Origin: Saprospirales bacterium
GTDB lineage: Bacteria; Bacteroidota; Bacteroidia; Chitinophagales; Saprospiraceae
NCBI GenBank assembly: GCA_003448025.1
Contig: DLXL01000462.1
Location: 1 to 6,180 of the forward strand
Length of the DNA stretch: 6,180 nt
Direction of reading: 5' to 3'
Below, in pieces: positions 1 to 6,082 of this stretch. Below the pieces are notes generated by a model. The model ran no database searches. It was given only the letters and a program-made list of their open reading frames with translations, and was not told the DNA's origin. A program made the position numbers and the translations under genes. How positions within the stretch are numbered: position 1 is the first letter of the stretch; each line of letters opens with the position of its first letter.

Positions 1-35
1 GTCTACCGTAGGCCGTCCACCGTCCACCGTCTTCC
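1..35. repeat. Heptamer tandem repeat (consensus GTCCACC), cut by window edge
   Basis: Five consecutive 7-base units can be read from base 1: GTCTACC, GTAGGCC, GTCCACC, GTCCACC, GTCTTCC. The third and fourth are identical and the others differ at one to three positions. The array may continue to the left of the window. It ends about 45 bases before the start codon of the large surface-protein gene, so it lies in the upstream intergenic region. No function can be assigned; a length-variable minisatellite is one possibility. Confidence 0.7.
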
Positions 36-67
36 CTTTCATCATCCTTCTTACACTCACCCACACC
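30..67 (+). promoter_or_regulatory. G-free pyrimidine-rich leader before the surface-protein gene
   Basis: Thirty-eight consecutive bases contain no G and are mostly C and T. The tract ends 13 bases before the ATG at 81. As RNA it could form no G-C or G-U pairs within itself, so it would probably stay unfolded. A similar tract precedes the second gene. There is no convincing Bacteroidota promoter (TTG plus TAnnTTTG) and no Shine-Dalgarno here, so the regulatory label is inference from position and composition. Confidence 0.35.
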
Positions 68-80
68 GCTGTTAAAGAAT

Positions 81-3000
81 ATGAAACCGATTCTTACTCG
101 ATTTTTTGCAGGCTTATTCCTATTGGTTGCTGCTCAGGCCTTCGGCCAAATGACCACCTCATTCGTGGTAACCTCTCCGGCCCCCGCGCCAAGCTATCCT
201 ATCGGCACTCATTTGCAGGTAGAACTCCGTGTAAACGGCTTTACCAACATCGAATCCATGCAGTTCCCGATTGCCTTCAATAAGGTTGCATTGCGCTTCG
301 ATTCTCTGACCAATTCGGTCTTCTCCAACTGGAACGCCGGTAATTTCATCGGCAACAATGGCGCAGGTAAGATCGGTATCTCCTGGGATGGCTACTCCAA
401 TGGCGCAAACATGCCATTTACTTTCCCAAATGGCACCGCGCTGTTCAAATTACACTTTACCGTAATCAACAACGGTACTTCTGTCATCAATATCAATCCG
501 TCCCTGGCGCCTCCTGCACTTGATATCGTAGGTAACGGCCAGCCGGTAACCCTGAATTATCAAAACGGAGGCACGCCAACAATCACCCTCGGCACCGGCG
601 CTCCACCACCTCCGCCGCTCGTGGGCTTTAAAATTGTGGCCAACACCATTTATATCCCACCGGGCCAGCGCGCCTGTATGCCGGTTACGGTAAATGATTT
701 CGATAATATCGTGTCTATGCAATGGGCTATGCACTGGGACAATACCGTACTCAATTTCGAATGTGTGCGCGGATTTAACCTCCCGGGCTGGTCTGCTACC
801 GACTTTAACTCTACATTTTCAGTAGGCACTTTGCTGGCAGGTTGGGCAGACCCTGCAGGAGTAGGCGTAACCCGCGCAGATGGTGTACGCATTGTGGATG
901 TATGCTTCAAGGGTGTTGGAGCGCCAGGCGCTTCTTCAACCATTACCATCGATGGCATTGGATTCCCTCCGGGCAACGGTAGTGCTGAGGCTTATAATTC
1001 CTCCAGTGTGAATGTTTGGACGGCATCCAACCACCCCAACGGTGCCTCCGGCGTAAGCGCACCGGTGAACATCATGGCGCCTCCAGGCTCTCCATTTGAT
1101 GTAACGTATACCGTCGACACCGTATCCGCTGCCCCTAATACACAAGCCTGTGTAGAAGTAAAAGTGAAAAACTTTACAGCCATCACCAGCGCAGAATTTG
1201 CCCTGGGCTACACGCCTGCACAACTGACGTTCTCTAACAACGATTTCGGCTCCAACCCACTGAATCTGCAGGCTTCCAACCTGGTTCATCAGGTAAATCC
1301 TGGCGTCATCAAATTCCAGTGGTCCAGTGCTAATGGTGCTTCACTGGCTGATAATACCCCGATTTTCAAAAGCTGTTTCACAGTTATTGCCGCGGAAGGC
1401 ACTACCTGCCCCATTACCTTTACTACTACCCCTTGCCCCAGTATTACCGGTTTCGGTACTGCAAAAAGCACCGGCGGTGTGGCATACGCCAATGTTGCAG
1501 GCTGGATCAAGTCTGCCACGCAGGGGCCAACCATTAATATTGCACAAGACATAAGCTGTAATGGCGGCACAAACGGTTCTCTGACCGTGGTGAATCCTGC
1601 CACGCTTTCTGCCACAGGATATACCTGGAGCGGCAATGCAGGCACCACCCAAACCGTAAGCAACCTTGGAGTCGGAACTTATACCGTAACCGTTACCTAC
1701 AGCAACGGTACTACTGCCACAGCTTCCAGAACCCTGGTGGCGCCTCCGGCCATTAGCACCACGGTGAACACCACCGTTGTTTCATGCTTTGGCGGTAACA
1801 ACGGAGCCATTGATCTGAATGTGGCAGGCGGAACGGCGCCTTACACCTATAACTGGGGCGGTGGTATTACCATTGAAGACCGCGCCAACCTCACGGCAAG
1901 CATCTACACGGTAACGGTTACAGACGCTAAGGGATGTACCAAGACGCAAACGGCATCGGTATCGGGCTTTATCGCCATCGTAGCTACGCCTACCGTTACC
2001 AATATCTCCTGCGCAGGCCTTACCAATGGCGCCATTTCCTTGAATGTAGTGGGTGGTGCAGGTAACTATTCCTACGCATGGAACTCCATGGACGTAACCA
2101 AAGACATTTCAAATAAACCTGCAGGTTCTTACATTGTAACCGTTACGGACGGCAATAACTGCACCAAGGTGTTCTCCGGACCAAACTTTACCATTACCGC
2201 TCCGCAGGCTGTTGCTCCGGCATTGGTGAGCAAAACGGATGTAAAGTGTATGAATACGCCAACAGGTTCAGCCACCTTGAATGTTACGGGTGGAACAGGT
2301 ACCATGAGTTATTGCTGGAGTTCCGGTCCTGGACCATGTGCTTCATTGGTACAGAACCCCACCAACCTCATGCCGGGCACTTATACCGTGATTGCCACGG
2401 ATGCCAATGGTTGTACCGGAACACTGAATAATATAACCATTGCCAACCCGCCTTCAGCACTGTCTGTACAAGGCAGCACCACGCCATCGCCTTGCTTTGA
2501 TCAGCCTTCCGGCTCCATTATTTCCAATGGCACAGGCGGCTGGGGCACCAACTATACCTACGCCTGGTCCGGTCCGGTGCAACTCGCTCCGGTTTCCAAT
2601 CACATGCCCGTTCCCGGCGGCACTTATACCGTAACCGTAACGGATGCCAATCAGTGTACTGCTACCAGCACCCTTGTAGTAGGTGGAGCGCCTGAGATCA
2701 CCCAAAACGCTGCAGTAACCCATGTGGCCTGCTTCGGTGTGAATAATGGCGCCATTAACCTGAATCTGGCCGGTGGCAATCAGCCTTACCAAAGTGTGCA
2801 ATGGTCTAACACCACATTGCTGGGTCAGTCTATCAGCACCCTTGCACCAGGTTCCTATCAGCCAACGGTAACCGATGCCCAGGGTTGTACCAAAATATTC
2901 CAGGCTATTACCATCAATGGCCCGCAGGTGCTGACCATTGATACCACCATCGCCGAAGCCAATCCAAGCAATGGCTCCATTGATTTCCAAATCCTTAGCG

Positions 3001-4925
3001 GCGGCACGCCAGGCTTTACTTATCTGTGGAGCAATGGCGCCACTACACAGGATATCAGCGGATTGGCGGCCGGCACTTACACCGTTACGGTAACAGATGC
3101 CAACAGCTGTGTGCGCACCTTCTCCTTTACCGTTCCTAATGGCAACGTACTGGGTATTACCTCTGTAAGCTCTGTCAAGAATTCCTGTGCGGCAGATGGC
3201 TGTATCAACATCAGCATCGGTCAAACAGCTGCAGCCTTTACCCCCATTACCTTGAACTGGGGCTTTGGTACCATGCAGACCAACTCCCTCACTCCGTCTA
3301 TTTGCGACCTGAGCTCCGGGGTGTATAACATCACGATCACAGCGTCCAACGGAAACTCTTCTGTACTCACTGGCGTACAGGTGGCTCAACTGGATCCGGC
3401 CAGCGTGAACAGTAACACCACTAACCCGTTCAGCAGCATCAATAAAAACGGTAAAATCACGCTGAATAAAGCACCAGGCGTACAGTGCAACCTTACCTAC
3501 CAGTGGGGACCGGCGCCTTTGAACTCAACCTCCAATGAAGTATCCAACCTTGGTCAGGGCACTTACTTTGTAACCATCACCAATCCTTGTTCCGGTTGTG
3601 TGAATATTCAAGAGTATAACCTGGAATACAGTCCGGTTGGTGGTATTTCCTCTGTTCAGAACCCCATGTGTGCAGCTACGGAAGACGGCGCAATAAGCCT
3701 GAATATTCAGGGGGGTAATCTTCCTTACGAATACGCATGGACGGGCCCGAATGGATTCACCTCCAACGTTGAAGATATCAGTGGTCTGGCGCCAGGGGTG
3801 TACAATGTTACGGTATCTGACCAGGACGATCGCACCTTCATCCAAACCTTTACCCTCTCTGCGCAATCTCCGCTCAATATCACCAACGTAAACGAAACCT
3901 CCTTGTATGGAACGTTCCAGGTGAGCGGCGCTAATACCTGCGACGGTGCAGCTACCCTGGCCTTCATCCCGGGCATCGGTACAACTAATATTCAGTGGAG
4001 CAACGGTATTACCACTGCTAATAATACCACCCTTTGCGGTGGCGCTTACTCTGTGACGCTGACGGATGCTCAGGGTTGCACGGCTACCTGGGTGGATGAA
4101 CTCACAGCGCCTGCACCGATTGCCCTCACCAGCACAGAAGCGCCTATCCTGAAATGTAACGGCGACTGCAACGGCACGGCCAGAATCAAAGTTGGTGGCG
4201 GCGTTGGTCCGTACTCTGTAAGTTGGTCTACCGGTCAGTTCGACCCGCTCGTTACCGCCAACGGATTTTCTCAGGCAGTAAACCTTTGCGGCGGCGACTA
4301 TCAGGTTACAGTTACAGACGACAACGATGTACAGCAAATCTTCACCGTAACAGTACCGGAGCCGGCGCCTATTGAGGCAACCTTCGCTTCAACCGCTCCA
4401 CGTAACTTCAATTCCTGCGACGGCGACATGCTCATTAACCTCACCGGCGCGGTATTCCCGGTTACCTATGTATGGTCTGGCAACTTTGGCCACACCGGCG
4501 ATAGCGAGCGCGCAGAAGAACTTTGTTCCGGCGAGTTTGTGGAATTCCTCATTACAGATGCCAACGGTTGCACGGCGTACTTCTCCGACAGCATTCCGTA
4601 TCCGGAAGATGGTTGTTTCCGAGTGAGCCCGATTATTACGCCTGGTCAGCAGGATGGCAAAAACGATTTCGTGGTGATTACCTGTATCGAAACGGCTTTT
4701 GAGAACACCATGGAGATCTACAACCGTTGGGGTCAGCTGGTATTCGAAACGGAAGACTACACCAATAACGATGCCGACCGGGATCGGAACTGGAATGGAT
4801 TAACCAGTTCAGGCGCGGTACTGGCAGAAGGTGTTTACTACTATGTACTTACCTTCAAGTATCTCGACGATCAGGGAATTACCCGTGAAGGCACCCGAAA
4901 AGGCGCTATCAATCTGCTCCGATAA
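81..4925 (+). CDS. Giant secreted surface protein: three cohesin-like modules, SprB-like repeats, type B T9SS sorting domain
   Basis: This gene encodes 1614 residues, inferred to be a cell-surface adhesin or filament exported by the type IX secretion system. Residues 1-22 form a signal peptide with a hydrophobic core, cut probably after AFG before Q23. Three cohesin-like beta-sandwich modules follow (about 26-172, 183-335, 340-477); the first two are joined by a linker with five prolines at 175-179. About thirteen SprB-like repeats run from 484 to 1508, most with a Cys near the start, a TYxW or YxW core and an ending like GTYTVTVTD. Residues 1511-1614 match the gliding-motility-associated C-terminal domain: IYNRWGQLVFE at 1546-1556, GVYYYVL at 1584-1590 and a terminal KGAINLLR. 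The ATG at 81 is chosen because the signal peptide starts there; no Shine-Dalgarno precedes it, as is normal in Bacteroidota. A PorP/SprF gene follows after 116 bases, the usual partner. No catalytic domain is visible. It is SprB-like in plan but not claimed as an SprB orthologue, and a role in gliding is unproven. Confidence 0.9.
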   Translation: MKPILTRFFAGLFLLVAAQAFGQMTTSFVVTSPAPAPSYPIGTHLQVELRVNGFTNIESMQFPIAFNKVALRFDSLTNSVFSNWNAGNFIGNNGAGKIGISWDGYSNGANMPFTFPNGTALFKLHFTVINNGTSVININPSLAPPALDIVGNGQPVTLNYQNGGTPTITLGTGAPPPPPLVGFKIVANTIYIPPGQRACMPVTVNDFDNIVSMQWAMHWDNTVLNFECVRGFNLPGWSATDFNSTFSVGTLLAGWADPAGVGVTRADGVRIVDVCFKGVGAPGASSTITIDGIGFPPGNGSAEAYNSSSVNVWTASNHPNGASGVSAPVNIMAPPGSPFDVTYTVDTVSAAPNTQACVEVKVKNFTAITSAEFALGYTPAQLTFSNNDFGSNPLNLQASNLVHQVNPGVIKFQWSSANGASLADNTPIFKSCFTVIAAEGTTCPITFTTTPCPSITGFGTAKSTGGVAYANVAGWIKSATQGPTINIAQDISCNGGTNGSLTVVNPATLSATGYTWSGNAGTTQTVSNLGVGTYTVTVTYSNGTTATASRTLVAPPAISTTVNTTVVSCFGGNNGAIDLNVAGGTAPYTYNWGGGITIEDRANLTASIYTVTVTDAKGCTKTQTASVSGFIAIVATPTVTNISCAGLTNGAISLNVVGGAGNYSYAWNSMDVTKDISNKPAGSYIVTVTDGNNCTKVFSGPNFTITAPQAVAPALVSKTDVKCMNTPTGSATLNVTGGTGTMSYCWSSGPGPCASLVQNPTNLMPGTYTVIATDANGCTGTLNNITIANPPSALSVQGSTTPSPCFDQPSGSIISNGTGGWGTNYTYAWSGPVQLAPVSNHMPVPGGTYTVTVTDANQCTATSTLVVGGAPEITQNAAVTHVACFGVNNGAINLNLAGGNQPYQSVQWSNTTLLGQSISTLAPGSYQPTVTDAQGCTKIFQAITINGPQVLTIDTTIAEANPSNGSIDFQILSGGTPGFTYLWSNGATTQDISGLAAGTYTVTVTDANSCVRTFSFTVPNGNVLGITSVSSVKNSCAADGCINISIGQTAAAFTPITLNWGFGTMQTNSLTPSICDLSSGVYNITITASNGNSSVLTGVQVAQLDPASVNSNTTNPFSSINKNGKITLNKAPGVQCNLTYQWGPAPLNSTSNEVSNLGQGTYFVTITNPCSGCVNIQEYNLEYSPVGGISSVQNPMCAATEDGAISLNIQGGNLPYEYAWTGPNGFTSNVEDISGLAPGVYNVTVSDQDDRTFIQTFTLSAQSPLNITNVNETSLYGTFQVSGANTCDGAATLAFIPGIGTTNIQWSNGITTANNTTLCGGAYSVTLTDAQGCTATWVDELTAPAPIALTSTEAPILKCNGDCNGTARIKVGGGVGPYSVSWSTGQFDPLVTANGFSQAVNLCGGDYQVTVTDDNDVQQIFTVTVPEPAPIEATFASTAPRNFNSCDGDMLINLTGAVFPVTYVWSGNFGHTGDSERAEELCSGEFVEFLITDANGCTAYFSDSIPYPEDGCFRVSPIITPGQQDGKNDFVVITCIETAFENTMEIYNRWGQLVFETEDYTNNDADRDRNWNGLTSSGAVLAEGVYYYVLTFKYLDDQGITREGTRKGAINLLR
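156..1511 (+). other. Region coding three tandem cohesin-like modules
   Basis: Residues 26-477 of the surface protein hold three copies of one fold pattern. Each begins with a strand after a G or P turn (HLQVELRVNGF, CMPVTVNDF, CVEVKVKNF), then a segment of the form 'I-S-M/A-Q/E-F/W' followed by a hydrophobic strand (SMQFPIAFN, SMQWAMHWD, SAEFALGYT), and ends with a strand such as LFKLHFTV, IVDVCFKG or IFKSCFTV. This order matches cohesin and related carbohydrate-binding-like sandwiches. In cellulosomes cohesins bind dockerins; in Bacteroidota surface proteins the ligand is generally unknown. No dockerin-type calcium repeats were seen in the window. The domain name rests on motif recognition, not on a profile search. 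Confidence 0.7.
1530..4604 (+). repeat. Array of about thirteen SprB-like protein repeats
   Basis: Residues 484-1508 are built of repeats of 74-84 residues. Anchoring on the Val-Thr strand near the end of each copy gives residues 536, 611, 686, 770, 851, 928, 1002, 1084, 1164, 1243, 1325, 1409 and about 1489. Copies 1-7 are the closest to each other; copies 8 and 9 are the most divergent. Most have an early Cys (for example SCFGG, ACFGV) and many a second Cys after the VTD motif (GCT, NCT, QCT). Copy 7 lacks the early Cys, and copies 1, 10 and 12 lack the late one. Copies 11-13 replace the usual GLAPGTY-type turn by LCGG or LCSG. DNA identity between copies is low because synonymous codons differ. 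Such repeats form extended adhesin stalks in Flavobacterium SprB. Confidence 0.85.
4611..4922 (+). other. Coding region of the type B (CHU_C, TIGR04131-like) T9SS C-terminal domain
   Basis: Residues 1511-1614 form the sorting domain that directs export across the outer membrane by the type IX system. Visible family marks are a start resembling the TPNGDGxND consensus (here ITPGQQDGKNDF, 1519-1530), IYNRWG at 1546-1551, a WNG at 1571-1573, an LAEGVYYYVL strand and a last strand ending in LLR. Length of about 100 residues is typical. The first motif is unusual: the Asn after TP is Gly and one Gln is added. In the family, type B domains work with an SprF-like partner, which is the next gene. Confidence 0.88.
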
Positions 4926-4954
4926 CCACACCTGAAAAACAATAAGTTGCGTTA

Positions 4955-4999
4955 GGCAGGAGGTTAAACGTGCAAATTATGGATGTTCAACCTCCCGCC
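4955..4999. promoter_or_regulatory. Long imperfect hairpin between the two genes
   Basis: Bases 4955-4971 pair with 4983-4999 around an 11-base loop. Of 17 positions, 14 are Watson-Crick, one is a G-T wobble (4970 with 4984), and two are A-C mismatches (4958 with 4996, 4966 with 4988). On the minus strand both A-C mismatches become G-U pairs. The structure begins 30 bases after the stop codon of the surface-protein gene. There is no T tract after it on the plus strand, so it is not a standard intrinsic terminator. It could stabilise the 3' end of the long message, slow polymerase, or set the ratio of the two proteins; this is inference. Confidence 0.5.
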
Positions 5000-5033
5000 C
5001 AACCCCTCACACCCTCCTCTCATCCACAAACTC
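4986..5033 (+). promoter_or_regulatory. G-poor C-rich leader before porP/sprF, with minus-strand G-quadruplex motif
   Basis: Forty-eight bases contain only one G (4997), and 4998-5033 have none. The tract ends eight bases before the ATG at 5042. Four C runs (4994-4996, 4998-5000, 5003-5006, 5012-5014) are separated by 1, 2 and 5 bases, so the minus strand has a canonical four-run G-quadruplex motif. If transcription reads through from the upstream gene, the G-rich strand is the template. The composition resembles the leader of the first gene. Whether it acts in expression is not shown by the sequence. Confidence 0.4.
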
Positions 5034-5041
5034 GGTTTACA

Positions 5042-5992
5042 ATGAAAAAGATTCTTTTTACCCTCATATTCGGACTCAGCGCCCTGGCAGCTTTTGCGCA
5101 GGAACAGGCTATTTACTCCCAGTATCATGTATTTCCGGTGTTCATCAATCCGGCTACTACGGGTTTCGACAACCAGCATCAGTTTGTTGCCAACTACCGC
5201 AGCACCTGGACGTCTTTCCCGGAGCGTCCTAATACCTACACCTTAATGTATAATGGTCCGGTAGGGGATAAACTGGCATTGGGCGGTTCTATTTTTTCTG
5301 ACAATGCAGGAAAAGTAAGCACCACCAAAGTGCAGATGAACTATGCTTTCCGTTTTCAGATCAAAAAAGTGCGTATTGGACTGGGTCTTTCTACAGAATT
5401 CCTGAACCGTCGGGCAGATGCATCCCTGCTGAACGATCCTCTTGTAGAGCGTAATGATGATGTAGTGGAGAGTCTGGTAGACGGCCAGCAGATTTTTGAT
5501 GCTTCTGTAGGTGGTTATGCCATTCACGACGACAAGTTTTTTGTTGGTTTGAGTTTGCCTAATACCGTTCGTACCCGTTTGGATCAGGCGCCGGTGGCTG
5601 GTGAGGAAACAGAAAAACGCGATTTGTTTGAGCACTATATTTTCCAGATGGGATACAAATTCAATCTGGCCGATCAGAATTCCAAGGTGATCCCGAGTAT
5701 TACCATGCGTAAAGTGCGGGATACCCCTTACCAGATTGACCTTAATATACAGGGAAGATTCCTGGATGAAAAACTGATTGCAGGCCTCACCTTTCGTCCG
5801 GGCACCAGCGGCGCAGCCGTTTGTTTGCTGGGTACCAAGTTGAACCAGTTCCAGTTTTTCTACTCCTACGACCTTTCTCTCTCTAACTTCCAGCGCTACA
5901 CTACCGGCTCACACGAGGTGTCGATTGCCTATGCTTTCAACCGCAAGCCGAAACTGGTTTCTGCCACACCGCAGGTAGAACCGAAGAAATAA
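5042..5992 (+). CDS. PorP/SprF family type IX secretion system outer-membrane protein
   Basis: This gene encodes 316 residues, a predicted outer-membrane beta-barrel of the PorP/SprF family. Members partner with type B sorting-domain substrates and are needed for their secretion or surface attachment. Residues 1-19 are a clear signal peptide (MKKIL, hydrophobic core, AFA before Q20). The mature start QEQAIYSQYHVFPVFINPA shows the family pattern Q-Q-x-SQY followed by NPA-x-x-G. Further family marks are YRSTW, a GGSIFSDNAGK segment and the last strand GSHEVSIAYAF at 289-299, followed by a 17-residue polar, lysine-rich tail. Length is typical. The ATG at 5042 is preferred because it begins the signal peptide; an in-frame GTG at 4970 would add 24 residues encoded mostly by the G-poor leader. 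It lies 116 bases after the surface-protein gene on the same strand, so co-transcription is likely. The family is certain; a named orthologue is not. Confidence 0.93.
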   Translation: MKKILFTLIFGLSALAAFAQEQAIYSQYHVFPVFINPATTGFDNQHQFVANYRSTWTSFPERPNTYTLMYNGPVGDKLALGGSIFSDNAGKVSTTKVQMNYAFRFQIKKVRIGLGLSTEFLNRRADASLLNDPLVERNDDVVESLVDGQQIFDASVGGYAIHDDKFFVGLSLPNTVRTRLDQAPVAGEETEKRDLFEHYIFQMGYKFNLADQNSKVIPSITMRKVRDTPYQIDLNIQGRFLDEKLIAGLTFRPGTSGAAVCLLGTKLNQFQFFYSYDLSLSNFQRYTTGSHEVSIAYAFNRKPKLVSATPQVEPKK

Positions 5993-5995
5993 AGA

Positions 5996-6082
5996 GTGTT
6001 TTGGGGGGGAGTGTTTTAGTGTTTATGTGTTTTAGTGTTTATGTGTTTTAGTGTTTATGTGTTTTAGTGTTTAAGGGTTTAT
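5996..6082. repeat. Octamer/16-mer tandem repeat in a C-free tract downstream of porP/sprF
   Basis: From 6011 nine octamers follow without gaps. GTGTTTTA and GTGTTTAT alternate three times, then GTGTTTTA, GTGTTTAA and GGGTTTAT, so the larger unit is 16 bases with three perfect copies and a degenerate fourth. A likely outlying octamer (GTGTTTTG) sits at 5996-6003, overlapping the first base of a run of seven G at 6003-6009. The array starts four bases after the stop codon. From 5983 to 6087 the plus strand has no C at all. There are no spacers, so this is a simple tandem array; copy number may vary by slippage. Confidence 0.85.

Noticed and set aside
2454..3389. A 311-codon open frame on the minus strand inside the SprB-like repeats
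   Set aside because: It lies fully opposite the surface-protein gene, its translation has no recognisable domain or signal, and its openness follows from the Thr/Val/Gly codon pattern of the repeats on the other strand.
3525..4337. A 270-codon open frame on the minus strand
   Set aside because: Same reason: it shadows the repeat array and its product is rich in Arg, Cys and Ile with no family pattern.
4947..4985. Possible Bacteroidota promoter, TTG at 4947-4949 and TATGGATG at 4978-4985
   Set aside because: The second box matches only four of the six fixed bases of TAnnTTTG, and the 28-base spacing is longer than the usual range.
6011..6082. CRISPR-like direct repeats
   Set aside because: The units are contiguous octamers with no spacers, and no cas gene is present.
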